Numbered from the stretch's first letter, positions 53,429-62,413 are shown. The stretch: 64,000 nt of DNA from a bacterium (GCA_024228555.1 JAAETI010000583.1:1-64000), one strand, 5' to 3'. The notes: generated by a model not told the origin, from the sequence alone. Translations and numbers: made by a program.

Positions 53429-53476
53429 CCCCGAGTTCTGCAAAGCAGAACTCGCAAGCTGCCCGCAGGGCAGCCG
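53429..53476. repeat. Double-hairpin repeat, copy 1 (terminator-like)
   Basis: Two adjacent perfect hairpins: GAGTTCTGC-AAA-GCAGAACTC (53433-53453) and GCTGCCC-GCA-GGGCAGC (53458-53474). The 48-base unit recurs at 54657-54703 with one deletion and a few substitutions. It abuts the stop of the minus-strand membrane gene and lies 12 bases after the convergent regulator, so it probably ends both transcripts. Confidence 0.7.
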
Positions 53477-54607
53477 TCAGGCCAAGTAGCGTGCTCGCAC
53501 TGCGAGGTTCTGGCGTACTTCTGTGATGATGTCCTCGTAGAACTCCTTACGAAGTGCTGATTCCGTAGTGGCATAAACGCTGAAGTACACGACAGCGAAC
53601 GCCGCGAGGAAACCGGAGACACGAAGCAGTTCCGCCGTGAGCTCGATGTCGATACCAAATAGAGTCGTCTCCCAGAGCTCTGTCGGCGGCAGTGTCGTCC
53701 ACAGCGTCACCGTCTCGGGTTGAATGATCAGTAGACCGAGGCCAACGAAGAACACCCCGATCAGCGTGCTGACAATCACCAGCCGAAAGCTCTGGCTGAT
53801 GAACACGAGCAACCATAAGTTGCCTCGCTCCCTCCGTGACAGCGGGGGCGATACCGGGGCTTCGCGCCCCTCGATCACGGGCCCAGGGGCGTCGTCGCAC
53901 AGCTGCTGGATCTCGTCCCACGAAGAGAATCGATTCAGGTCCCGAATCTCGCGTGGCACCTGAGTACCCAAAAAGACACCGCTTAGGACCGCAAACAACG
54001 CACCAACGGCAACCAGCAGCGAAGTGTCAAGCAACCCAGCTGACTGCCACGCCTCGGCGTTGATGAACAGGAACATAAAACCGATGAGAAGCAGTGGCAG
54101 AGCCCTCGTCAACAGACGCAGCGTCTGGCCGAGGGAATGTACGAGTTGCGCCGCCACCCACCATGAGATAGCGATCAAGCCAAAGCTGGTGACGGCATAG
54201 ACCAGGCCAAGGGTGGCAGCTTGGATCGCCAGCGTGATCAGGACTCCCGACCAATCCCAGCCGAAGATGATGGGGAGCAGCGCAGGTACGACCAGGAAGA
54301 CAGCAATCTCGACAGCGCCGACCCGCTCAGGGCGTCGTAGCAATGGACGGATCCCACGGAGGCGGTTGATAACGGCCCATGCGGCGATCAGGAACAGCAG
54401 ACCACAGAAGCTCGCCGCGACAATACCCCACGCCGGCCAGTCGAGATCAACTGCGCTTATCGAGCTGAACAGGAAGAACAGAACTAGCGCAGGCAAGGCG
54501 CGAGTAAGCACGTCCTCGCTGGCGTTGTATGACTCGATGAATTGAGGTACGCCTCGATCCACAAACCAATGCTCGGTATCGCTACGGACGTTGCTTGTAG
54601 TTTCCAC
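53477..54607 (-). CDS. Conserved actinobacterial integral membrane protein, unknown
   Basis: A 376-residue protein with about seven or eight helices. The front WFVDRGVPQFIESYNA precedes the first (ALPALVLFFLFSSISA). A soluble loop (EIRDLNRFSSWDEIQQLCDD) sits in the middle. It ends in a cytoplasmic tail. I recall similar proteins in many actinobacteria without assigned function. It is flanked on both sides by the double-hairpin repeat. Confidence 0.75.
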   Translation of the reverse strand: METTSNVRSDTEHWFVDRGVPQFIESYNASEDVLTRALPALVLFFLFSSISAVDLDWPAWGIVAASFCGLLFLIAAWAVINRLRGIRPLLRRPERVGAVEIAVFLVVPALLPIIFGWDWSGVLITLAIQAATLGLVYAVTSFGLIAISWWVAAQLVHSLGQTLRLLTRALPLLLIGFMFLFINAEAWQSAGLLDTSLLVAVGALFAVLSGVFLGTQVPREIRDLNRFSSWDEIQQLCDDAPGPVIEGREAPVSPPLSRRERGNLWLLVFISQSFRLVIVSTLIGVFFVGLGLLIIQPETVTLWTTLPPTELWETTLFGIDIELTAELLRVSGFLAAFAVVYFSVYATTESALRKEFYEDIITEVRQNLAVRARYLA

Positions 54608-54656
54608 TGCCCAAGATTATTGCAGCAGCCCAGCGACCGTTGTCTCGGCACTCACG

Positions 54657-54703
54657 CCCCCGAGTCTGCAAAGCAGAACTTGCAGGCTGTCCGCAGGGCA
54701 GCC
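54657..54703. repeat. Double-hairpin repeat, copy 2 (terminator-like)
   Basis: 47 bases, nearly the same as copy 1 at 53429-53476, in the same orientation. The second hairpin keeps GCTGTCC-GCA-GGGCAGC with one G-T pair. It begins two bases beyond the RuBisCO-like protein stop, so it probably ends the right-hand operon. Confidence 0.7.
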
Positions 54704-54705
54704 GA

Positions 54706-55842
54706 CTATCCAGATACGGCGGTCCTGAATCCGGCAGCGGTCTTGACTAGATCGTCACCGCGGTGAAGATCACCACCGATCAGTAGGGCGACATCATTGC
54801 CGTAGAACTCCTTGATCTCGACAACCCGGTCGAGCGTCATTCCGCCACCAGGTGACGGGAAGGCCGGCGTGATTGCCCCGAGCGGTTCAACCAGAGCTCT
54901 GGCAACGTCCTTGCATTCGGTTCTGGTGAAGCTGAACCGGCCCCCGTAGTTGGGGAACACCGACAGGTCGGCCCCAGCCAGCCTCATCAGAGTCCCATAA
55001 AGCCTGCCATGAGCGATGCCGTTCTCCGGCGAGGCTGAATAGGACCCGAGGAATGCGGGATGACCCATGATCGGGACCGCCACGTCCTCTTGCGAGGAGA
55101 CGTGTCGCATATGGTCGAAACCGGTAATACCGGGCAGGACCAGGAGCCCACCGGCTCCGGCGTCGATGGCGGCCCGAACTCGCTCATCGAGCAGGTGATA
55201 GGGAGCATTCACACTTGGCATGTAGATGGCCTTGCCACCCGTCTCCTCGTTTGCCTTGGCCACAGCTTCAGAGCACCGGCTCACCCTCTCGACAAATGGA
55301 GCAAAGGGCTGGTTGGCGAGGCTGTGATCATCTTTGATCATGTCCATGCCGCCTTTCGCCAACTCATATACGGTCTGCGCAAAGCGTTCCGACGATAGAC
55401 CCATCGGCTTGATTGCGGTCGCAAGCAGCGGCCGGTCCGGAGCATCGAACATCTCTCGCAAGCCGGCGATCCCGAATCGGGGCCCCACAAATCGAGCCAA
55501 TAGCGACTCCGGGAAACTGAAGTCGACGAGGCGGATCCCCGGCAGCAACGCACTGTTACCCCAGAGGACATTCAAGAGTTGGGGCAGCTCGTATCCGGTC
55601 GTCTCGACCGCGTAGCTAACCGTCGCTCGCACCTGACCGCTGTCGACAACATCAATCGACTCGACGCGCCCAACGATCTCCCTTTGGATGTCGTCGTCTG
55701 GGACCAGGTCGGCGGGGAACTCGATGGTTTGCTCAACGCGGAGCGCATTGACCCGAGACTCAGCCTCAGTCACGTCGCCGAAGAAGTCGTAGACCGCCAT
55801 GATCCGGTCCCCCGACAACGACAGAGTTGTTGGCTCGATCAC
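54706..55842 (-). CDS. RuBisCO-like protein (form IV, non-carboxylating)
   Basis: A 378-residue RuBisCO-superfamily protein. Lys145 in TAIKPMGLS keeps the first catalytic lysine of KPK, but the second (KPK third position) is Met. The carbamylated-Lys region reads GGMDMIKDDHSLANQ (Lys170, Asp172 kept, Glu replaced by His173). Loop 6, which holds the CO2-binding Lys in true RuBisCO, reads FPNYGGRFSF without Lys. So CO2 fixation is excluded. RLPs of this look act as enolase, isomerase or decarboxylase/transcarboxylase on ketose-phosphate-like substrates. GTG 55842 overlaps the upstream TAG (TAGTG). ATG 55800 is another start. Confidence 0.88.
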   Translation of the reverse strand: MIEPTTLSLSGDRIMAVYDFFGDVTEAESRVNALRVEQTIEFPADLVPDDDIQREIVGRVESIDVVDSGQVRATVSYAVETTGYELPQLLNVLWGNSALLPGIRLVDFSFPESLLARFVGPRFGIAGLREMFDAPDRPLLATAIKPMGLSSERFAQTVYELAKGGMDMIKDDHSLANQPFAPFVERVSRCSEAVAKANEETGGKAIYMPSVNAPYHLLDERVRAAIDAGAGGLLVLPGITGFDHMRHVSSQEDVAVPIMGHPAFLGSYSASPENGIAHGRLYGTLMRLAGADLSVFPNYGGRFSFTRTECKDVARALVEPLGAITPAFPSPGGGMTLDRVVEIKEFYGNDVALLIGGDLHRGDDLVKTAAGFRTAVSG

Positions 55843-56849
55843 TACAGCGCCTCCGCTTTGGCGAGGCTGTGGACGGCTTCGATACGCACCGCATCGAGGT
55901 CCGGCTCCGTGATACCGGTGGCCCGGCCGGTCAGCTTCTCAACGGCCCGCACCAGCGCCGGTGCATCCAACCCATATTCCTTCATCAGGTACGCCTGGCT
56001 GGCACCGTGGGCGTATGTGTCCTGTAGACCAAGCCGCACCAGCTTCTTGCCAATGGCGTTCTCCGCCATCAACTCAGCAACAGCCGACCCGAGACCGCCG
56101 ATGATGGTGTGATTCTCGAGTGTGATCACACCGTGGCGAGCCCCGAGGATTGCGTCGAGCACGACCGGGTCGCCAAATGGCTTGTGAGTTGAAACGTGAA
56201 GATGCTTCATCCCCACGCCGGCCGCCGCCAGCGGGGCGGCCGCTCGGACTGCCTCTTCGGTGGTGATTCCGGCAGTGAGGACAGTGACATCGTCTCCCTC
56301 GCTCAGTACACGGACCTCGTCGAGTCGCATCGGTTCAGCCTTGGGGAACAAGCGGGGCACTTCACCGCGCAACATCCTGATGTAAACCGGGCCGTCGACC
56401 GAATGTGCCACATCGAGAACGCTCTCGACCTCGGTGGCGTCACCGGTCTCGAGGACCGTCATGTTGGGAGTTGCCCGCATGATGGCGACGTCTTCGATGG
56501 CCTGGTGGGTCACCCCACCCGGAGTGGCTATCCCAGGCAGGAAAGCCACGAAACGCACCGGCAACTTCGGATAGGCGATCGACATCGCAAGCTGGTCGTA
56601 CGGACGCCGATAGATGAAGACGGCGAACGTATGGATGAAGGGCGTATAACCCTCGCGCGCCAAGCCGGCGGCGAAGCTCATCATGTTCTGCTCAGCCATC
56701 TTCATGGGGAAGAAACGATCGGGATAGGTGTCCCGCCACTTGCCAACCTCACTCGAATTCGTCAGGTCGGCGGTAAGCACGACAACCTCAGGCTTGTCCT
56801 TGCTCCACTCGATGAAGTTTTCGACGTGTGGTCGTTTCACGATTTCCAT
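55842..56849 (-). CDS. Transketolase, C-terminal half (split)
   Basis: A 335-residue subunit with the pyrimidine-binding and C-terminal domains: VVVLTADLTNSSEVGKWRD, PMKMAEQNMMSFAAGLA (the catalytic Glu of AEQN), GGVTHQAIEDVAIMRATPN and ENHTIIGGLGSAVAELM. Together with the next gene it forms a complete transketolase that moves two-carbon ketol units. Split forms occur in archaea, actinobacteria and in apulose-4-phosphate transketolase of apiose catabolism. Confidence 0.88.
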   Translation of the reverse strand: MEIVKRPHVENFIEWSKDKPEVVVLTADLTNSSEVGKWRDTYPDRFFPMKMAEQNMMSFAAGLAREGYTPFIHTFAVFIYRRPYDQLAMSIAYPKLPVRFVAFLPGIATPGGVTHQAIEDVAIMRATPNMTVLETGDATEVESVLDVAHSVDGPVYIRMLRGEVPRLFPKAEPMRLDEVRVLSEGDDVTVLTAGITTEEAVRAAAPLAAAGVGMKHLHVSTHKPFGDPVVLDAILGARHGVITLENHTIIGGLGSAVAELMAENAIGKKLVRLGLQDTYAHGASQAYLMKEYGLDAPALVRAVEKLTGRATGITEPDLDAVRIEAVHSLAKAEAL

Positions 56850-56850
56850 G

Positions 56851-57753
56851 TCACTTCACCATCTCTTCGTATGCCGCCTGATACTGAGCTCTCTCATCTG
56901 GCGAGGTGAACCTCAGATAGTGCAACAGGGGAGCCCGTTCGCCAAACAACGGCAAGCCGCGAACTGGATCGGTGCGCGCAATCACGAAGTGTGGCTTGCC
57001 TGTCGACATCGTCATGGCTTCCTCGAGCGTGCCCAGATCGTGCCCGTTGCTCTCCACTGCACTAGCACCGAACACGCGGATCCGGTTGGTGAGTGGGTCT
57101 CCGGTTTCGATCTCGTCGATACATCCGTCGCACTGCTGGCCGTTGGCGTCGACGATTACCCGCAAGTTGTCGAGTTCAAACCGTGCGGCTGATTCGATGG
57201 CTTCCCAGGTTTGGCCCTCCTGGAATTCCCCGTCGGACATCATCACCCACACGTCCCCGGTGTCGCCGCGCAACTTGCGGGCAAGTGCGATGCCACCGGC
57301 CTGACTGAGCGCCTGACCCAGCGATCCGGTGGTTGTCTCGACACCGGGCGAGTGTTCGCCTCCGATCATTTCGACAGTGCTGCCATCTTCGTTGAAGTGG
57401 TCAAGACCGCTCTCCGCCAATCGCCCGACCTCGATGAGCGCGGCGTAGAGCGCAAGCGCATAGTGAGCGGGCGAGAAGATGAAGCGATCGAATTGGGATT
57501 CCTTGGCGCCGTTGTAGTCACCGCCACTGAAGAACTCATGGCCAGGGGCACCGGGAACGCCGCCGAACTTGCGTGGTTCCAGCGGGGCAATGCTCGGGCC
57601 AAGGCGCAAGACTCGGGAGTAGAGCATCGCAAACATCTCAGCCGAGGAACATGCTTGGCTCATGTATCCGCCGTTGTTGCTCAACACATGTTCGAGGACC
57701 CGACGCCGAATACCATCGGCGATCTCTTGGGTCTGATCCTGCCAGTCGTTCAC
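56851..57753 (-). CDS. Transketolase, N-terminal half (split)
   Basis: A 300-residue subunit with the diphosphate-binding domain: GGYMSQACSSAEMFAMLYS, PAHYALALYAALIEVG, ETTTGSLGQALSQAGGIALA and the thiamine motif VMMSDGEFQEGQTWEAIE closing with DANGQQ. It pairs with the gene at 55842-56849. GTG 57753 follows AAAGGAG and overlaps the mtnA stop as GTGA. Confidence 0.88.
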   Translation of the reverse strand: MNDWQDQTQEIADGIRRRVLEHVLSNNGGYMSQACSSAEMFAMLYSRVLRLGPSIAPLEPRKFGGVPGAPGHEFFSGGDYNGAKESQFDRFIFSPAHYALALYAALIEVGRLAESGLDHFNEDGSTVEMIGGEHSPGVETTTGSLGQALSQAGGIALARKLRGDTGDVWVMMSDGEFQEGQTWEAIESAARFELDNLRVIVDANGQQCDGCIDEIETGDPLTNRIRVFGASAVESNGHDLGTLEEAMTMSTGKPHFVIARTDPVRGLPLFGERAPLLHYLRFTSPDERAQYQAAYEEMVK

Positions 57754-58832
57754 GAAACATCTCCTTTCTTGAAGGCGTCGCTTATCGACTCCTCAAACGG
57801 CGGCTTCAAAACACCAACCTCGGTGATGATTGCCGTGATTAGCTTCCCAGGGGTGACGTCAAAGGCGGGGTTCCACACCGAAATGTCCTGTGGCGCAGTG
57901 GGTTCGGAGCGCCACGATGTCATCTCGTGGTTGGGACGCAGCTCGATTTCGATCTCGGCGCCGGTCGCTATTGATGTATCAAACGTCGACAGTGGGGCGG
58001 CTACGTAGAACGGGATTCCCGCATAGTGGGCGTTGACGGCGTGAGTGAACGTGCCGATCTTGTTTGCGGTGTCTCCGTTGGCGGCGATCCGGTCGGCGCC
58101 AACGATCACTGCCTCGACCCGGCCCTCTGCCATCGCCGTTGCACTAGAGCCGTCCGGCATCAAAGTGACATCGATGCCGGCGTCTTGCAGCTCCCAAGTG
58201 GTGAGGCGGGCACCCTGCAGCAGCGGCCGGGTTTCGGATGCATATACCTTCACAGGTTCCCCCGAGGCTGCTTTGGCGTAGATCACCCCAAGGGCGGTCC
58301 CCCATCCCGCGGTGGCGAGACGACCCGTGTTGCAGTGCGTCATGATGTTGTTGATACCGGCGAGTTCCTTCATACCGAACAGACCCATCTGGGTGCACGC
58401 ATCGCGATCCTCACTCGTGATCAACTGGGCCTCGTTGAGGACCAGGCTGCGAATCGCAGCCACATCGGACCCTTTGCCGGCTGCGTCACGAACTCGGCTC
58501 ACCGCCCAGCTGAGGTTGACGGCGGTCGGGCGGGCATTCCCGATGGTTTCGACAAGATCATCCAGGACAGCCAGGGCGGCGGGCCGGTCGGCGGGTTGCC
58601 GTTCGTCCAAACCAACAACCATCCCGAATGCGCCGCAACTGCCGATTGATGGTGCGCCGCGCACCGCCAGCCGGTAGATCACATCAACGACTTCCTCGAC
58701 CGATCGCAGTTCGGCAATCGCCAGCTCGGCCGGAAGCTTGGTCTGGTCGATGATCTCAATGTGGTCGTCGACCCAGGTCACCGCCGGCCGCAGGTCGGCA
58801 AGAAATCCGTCGACCAGCGAAGCGTCGGTCAC
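57750..58832 (-). CDS. MtnA-family aldose-1-phosphate isomerase, paralogue 1
   Basis: A 360-residue protein with the canonical S-methyl-5-thioribose-1-phosphate isomerase motifs: AVRGAPSIGSCGAFGMV, SRPTAVNLSWAV-like text (NARPTAVNLSWAV), IMTHCNTGRLATAGWGTALG with catalytic Cys167, and VGADRIAANGDTANKIGT with catalytic Asp247. It turns aldose 1-phosphates into ketose 1-phosphates. GTG 58832 overlaps the kinase TGA as GTGA. Whether it acts on methylthioribose, 5-deoxyribose or another pentose is open. A second copy lies 4 kb away in the same operon. Confidence 0.9.
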   Translation of the reverse strand: MTDASLVDGFLADLRPAVTWVDDHIEIIDQTKLPAELAIAELRSVEEVVDVIYRLAVRGAPSIGSCGAFGMVVGLDERQPADRPAALAVLDDLVETIGNARPTAVNLSWAVSRVRDAAGKGSDVAAIRSLVLNEAQLITSEDRDACTQMGLFGMKELAGINNIMTHCNTGRLATAGWGTALGVIYAKAASGEPVKVYASETRPLLQGARLTTWELQDAGIDVTLMPDGSSATAMAEGRVEAVIVGADRIAANGDTANKIGTFTHAVNAHYAGIPFYVAAPLSTFDTSIATGAEIEIELRPNHEMTSWRSEPTAPQDISVWNPAFDVTPGKLITAIITEVGVLKPPFEESISDAFKKGDVS

Positions 58833-60046
58833 GATCCCAACACCTCTGCAGCCTTCGCATCGAAGACGGCACCCATGGCCGCGACGGATCCGAGAGAGTC
58901 GCGTTCCCTGATCCAGGTGCTTGCGGTGCGCAGCACGATGGTGGCGGCCTTGACATGCTCGTCATGAGGCAACTCCTGGATATCAGTTACCTTGGCAAGT
59001 CCGATGATGCGCCGGTTGGCTTTGCAGCCGGCGTATCCGATCGTGTCACGTGCAACCTGGTCGAGCCACTCCTCGAGGAAGCCGTCGGTCCAAGTCTTGT
59101 CAAGCCGGGTCGGCCAGAGCCGTCGCATCTCTGCCTCAAAGGCATCCCACGTTTCGACAGCCATCTCGGCAAGCCACTGCTGATACTCGGCGGGACGGTT
59201 GAGTACGATTGCTCGCGCTTGTGCGGCCAGGTAGTTCCCAATTAGAGCGCCGAGATCGAACCCAACCGGGCCGTAGTAACAGAACTCAGGATCGATAACC
59301 CGACACTGAGCACCGGTCGCGGTGTGCTTGACCATGACAGATCCAGAGTGCAGGTCGCCGTGCAGCAGCGCCTCGCCGGCAGTCATGAAGCGATACTTCA
59401 GCGATCCCGCCTCGGCAAGCAGCCGGGTGTCGGCGCGCATCGCGTCCACCTCGGGGATCAGCTCATCGACGTAGCTGTTGTTGTCGGCCTCGATGTAGGG
59501 CTCGGTGAAGACGAGGTCTTCCGTGATCTTGCATAGCTCGGGGTTGATCGCATCGGCGAGAAGCTGCTTCGCCTCGAGCTGATCAACCGAGAAGAACGAC
59601 GTGCTGAAGGCGTTGGCGGCAACGAAGCGGCCGAGATCTGCGCCGACTCCTGGGTGGGCGTTGCCCAGGTTGAGCTGACTACGCCACATGTCCCAACCCA
59701 TCAGATACTCCATGGCGAGGACGTAGTGCTCCCGATCCAGGTAGTACAGAGCAGGCACGAGTTCCGGCACGACCGCACCGGCAGCGCTGAGGCCACGGGC
59801 CTCCGCAAACACCCGCTCCGGGGTGAGCGGCCAACCTTCACCGACCAGACGCACGTAGGGAAGAGACTGCTTGAGGCAGATCCCGTCACCGTTGGCGTCT
59901 TTGCAGACGAAGACCAGATTGAGGTTGCCGTCGCCAACCTCAGAAACTTCGAGAGTGGCGGTGTCGACAATTCCCGCCAGTTGCGGGGTTCGGTCGATGT
60001 ATGCCGGAACAGTCTGCGGTGTCAGAATCTCGTACTTTGGGGCCAT
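58829..60046 (-). CDS. MtnK-like sugar kinase
   Basis: A 405-residue kinase of the methylthioribose kinase family. Signatures: EVGDGNLNLVFVCKDANG at the front, EALLHGDLHSGSVMVKHT (catalytic loop HGDLHSGS) and VIDPEFCYYGPVGFDLGALIGNYL (Mg-binding DPE). It phosphorylates C1 of the sugar, and the MtnA paralogues take the product. No 5'-methylthioadenosine nucleosidase is near, so methylthioribose is not the only possible substrate. Confidence 0.9.
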   Translation of the reverse strand: MAPKYEILTPQTVPAYIDRTPQLAGIVDTATLEVSEVGDGNLNLVFVCKDANGDGICLKQSLPYVRLVGEGWPLTPERVFAEARGLSAAGAVVPELVPALYYLDREHYVLAMEYLMGWDMWRSQLNLGNAHPGVGADLGRFVAANAFSTSFFSVDQLEAKQLLADAINPELCKITEDLVFTEPYIEADNNSYVDELIPEVDAMRADTRLLAEAGSLKYRFMTAGEALLHGDLHSGSVMVKHTATGAQCRVIDPEFCYYGPVGFDLGALIGNYLAAQARAIVLNRPAEYQQWLAEMAVETWDAFEAEMRRLWPTRLDKTWTDGFLEEWLDQVARDTIGYAGCKANRRIIGLAKVTDIQELPHDEHVKAATIVLRTASTWIRERDSLGSVAAMGAVFDAKAAEVLGS

Positions 60047-60061
60047 TGCTGCTCCTCCGCT

Positions 60062-60340
60062 CTAGGCCGGATCGAGCGCGTGTGCACTCAACGGCGTGAT
60101 CTGAATATCCATCCAGGGAAACAGTGGCAGCGAGCTGAGAACCTCATGGAGCTCCTCAAGACTGTCCACCCGATATAGGGCCATAACCGCCCGCCGTCCC
60201 GGAATCCTCCATATCCGACGAAGCTTGCCTGCGGCCACCAACTCCTCGCCACGAACCTTCTCCGCGGCTTTCACCTCGGCAAGTCGCACTGGATCCATGT
60301 CCGGAGAAATGTCCTGCTCGATGCGGGCGAGAAATTCCAT
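60062..60340 (-). CDS. Muconolactone isomerase-like small protein
   Basis: A 92-residue ferredoxin-fold protein of the muconolactone delta-isomerase family: MEFLARIEQDISPDMDP, ERVRGEELVAAGKLRRIWRIPGRRAV (here GEELVAAGKLRRIWRIPG), and SSLPLFPWMDIQITPLSAH. Such small proteins appear beside sugar lactone and aromatic lactone genes. I chose ATG 60340, after GGAGGG, because it matches the family front. A start at 60406 would add 22 odd residues. Confidence 0.82.
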   Translation of the reverse strand: MEFLARIEQDISPDMDPVRLAEVKAAEKVRGEELVAAGKLRRIWRIPGRRAVMALYRVDSLEELHEVLSSLPLFPWMDIQITPLSAHALDPA

Positions 60341-60429
60341 GGCTACCGGCCCTCCGTATTCCCTGACTCGGGTTTTGGTCAATTTCGTTGTTGTAACGGT
60401 CGCCACCAGCGGGTTGCGACCAGTCCTAT

Positions 60430-62397
60430 TCAGATCACTCGTTCGTTGCCACCATCAATGGGAACATGCGCACCGGTGATCGGTTGAAACACGTCTCCAA
60501 GCATGGTGGCGACGACTCGTCCGACAGCGGCACTTGTGATCTCGACACTCATCAGATTGCGCCGTTTGTACTCATCGATAGTCATGCCGTATCGATCAGC
60601 CCGTTCGGCAAGAAGCTCGGGTGTCCACAGCGCCGTATCGAACACGGCGTCTGGATGGACCGAGTTCACTCTGATCCCATCGTCCGCCCACTCAAGTGCG
60701 GCCACCCTGGCGATCTGATTGGCAGCGGTCTTCGATGCTGAGTAGGCGGATGCTCCCGGCCCGGGAGCGGCAACATTCTTTGAACCAATAACCACAACAC
60801 GACCACCGCCCGGCGCTTGCAGGAGGAGAGGGTGCATCAGCGACAGAAGCTGAACCAGACTGTCAACGTTGACGGACATGGCGATACGCCAGGCGGTTGG
60901 GTCGTGTGCGGAGATTGGGGAGGATTCGGGGAAGAGGCCTGCGGAAGCAACCAACATGTCGACGCCGCCAAAGCGGGCGACGCCGGCGTCGAGTGCGGCA
61001 GCCGTTGCTTCCATCGAGGTGAGATCGCATGGGACGCCGAGGTACGCCGGGTGGTCAGTCATTTCGACGACATTGGGGGCGATGTCAAGACCGATCACTG
61101 CGGCGCCACGGTCGAGCAGTTCGAGGGCACATCCTCTTCCGATACCTGAGGCAGCTCCGGTAACAACCGCAACCTCCCCAGTGAACTCGCCGTCGTCGCG
61201 GACGCGATCGAGCTTGGCCTGCTCCAGTTCCCAGTACTCGAGGTTGAATATGTCTCTTGGCGATAGTGCTGAGTACCCGCCAAGACCTTCGGCTTGCTCA
61301 ATGACGTTGATGATCTGCAGGTAGATGTCGCCTGCCGCCTCCTGGGCTGCCAAGTCGGGACCGACACTCAGCATCCCGAGTTCACTGTCGAGGATGACAC
61401 GGGGTGCAGCATCGAGCATCCGCAAATCCCTACCAACCGAGTGCTCGTCGAAGTACGCCTCGTAGTCCTTGGCGTATGTTGCGACATCCCGCCCGATCAT
61501 GGGAACCCGCTTCGTCCAAATGACATGGTCAGGGGTGGCTGGACCTTGCAGGGCGACGGCCTCCAGATCGGTGCGCTGGGCGAACGCCCAACTGGCTGGG
61601 TCGACGTGCCGCTGCACTACGACAGGCTTGCCGGCTATGGCAGAAAGCTCTTTGCGGAGTTTGGCGATCTCGGTGCGATCGATATAGCCGGGGCCTTCGG
61701 CAGGTTGTGGCGACCGGCCACCGACGGAGTTGCGAGCCAGGTAGGTCTCAGCCTCACTGACCAGTTCGACCATTCGGTGATAGGCATGGCGGGGAGTGTC
61801 ACCAAACGTGAACACACCATGGTTCATCAGAATGACACCCTGTGTCCTGTCAGTCGCTTCGCGTTGGAACGCATTGGCTGCGGCAGTGGCGGCACCAAAG
61901 CCCGACATGGCGTACGGAACGACAACGACGCGGTCACCGTAGAGATCCCGTACTTTGTCTTCGCCACCGACTGTGTTGGCGATCGCAAGCAGAGCGTTGG
62001 GGTGGGCATGCTGGACCGCCTTGTCAGGGATCACCGCGTGGAGGATTGCCTCCACCGAAGGTGTCGGCGCCGACGGGTCCAACAGCGACCCGCGGAGCTC
62101 GTTGAACATCTCGGTGTCAGACAACTCGGAGAGCTCCACGAGCTTGCGCACCCGATCGAGACGCAGCGGCGCAAACCCTGCGACGTCGATATCGACCAGG
62201 TCGAACCCGCTGGCCTTCACATAAAGGACGTCGACCGCATCGCCATAAAGATCGGTTCCCGTGATCTTGACCGACGTGTTGCCACCACCGTGGAGAACGA
62301 GAGCTGTGTCGGCACCAAGCAGCCGCGAGCCGTAGACGCACTCGTCGAGCAGTCCTTCACAGGTCGCTGCTTGATCGTCATCCCACAGGTTCTGCAT
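60430..62397 (-). CDS. Class II aldolase-short-chain dehydrogenase fusion
   Basis: A 655-residue fusion. The N-terminal class II aldolase/adducin domain (to about 380) has VLHGGGNTSVKITG, the zinc histidines in QHAHPNALLAIAN and MNHGVFTFGD. The C-terminal SDR domain (from about 405) has VVTGAASGIGRGCALELL, then VASAGLFPESSP and the YSASK catalytic pair near 580. This order matches the bifunctional rhamnulose-1-phosphate aldolase/lactaldehyde dehydrogenase type and the Ald2-like aldolases. It would cut a ketose 1-phosphate to DHAP plus an aldehyde and oxidise a product. ATG 62397. Confidence 0.9.
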   Translation of the reverse strand: MQNLWDDDQAATCEGLLDECVYGSRLLGADTALVLHGGGNTSVKITGTDLYGDAVDVLYVKASGFDLVDIDVAGFAPLRLDRVRKLVELSELSDTEMFNELRGSLLDPSAPTPSVEAILHAVIPDKAVQHAHPNALLAIANTVGGEDKVRDLYGDRVVVVPYAMSGFGAATAAANAFQREATDRTQGVILMNHGVFTFGDTPRHAYHRMVELVSEAETYLARNSVGGRSPQPAEGPGYIDRTEIAKLRKELSAIAGKPVVVQRHVDPASWAFAQRTDLEAVALQGPATPDHVIWTKRVPMIGRDVATYAKDYEAYFDEHSVGRDLRMLDAAPRVILDSELGMLSVGPDLAAQEAAGDIYLQIINVIEQAEGLGGYSALSPRDIFNLEYWELEQAKLDRVRDDGEFTGEVAVVTGAASGIGRGCALELLDRGAAVIGLDIAPNVVEMTDHPAYLGVPCDLTSMEATAAALDAGVARFGGVDMLVASAGLFPESSPISAHDPTAWRIAMSVNVDSLVQLLSLMHPLLLQAPGGGRVVVIGSKNVAAPGPGASAYSASKTAANQIARVAALEWADDGIRVNSVHPDAVFDTALWTPELLAERADRYGMTIDEYKRRNLMSVEITSAAVGRVVATMLGDVFQPITGAHVPIDGGNERVI

Positions 62398-62413
62398 TAC
62401 ACCCTGCTCTTCG

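Noticed and set aside
54706-55842. True CO2-fixing RuBisCO
   Set aside because: Metal-ligand Glu, the second KPK lysine and the loop-6 lysine are replaced. No phosphoribulokinase is present.
57750-60046. Plain methionine salvage pathway
   Set aside because: No nucleosidase, MtnB of usual size, MtnC/MtnX, MtnD or aminotransferase is near, and an importer, second isomerase and transketolase are present. It remains possible as a side activity.
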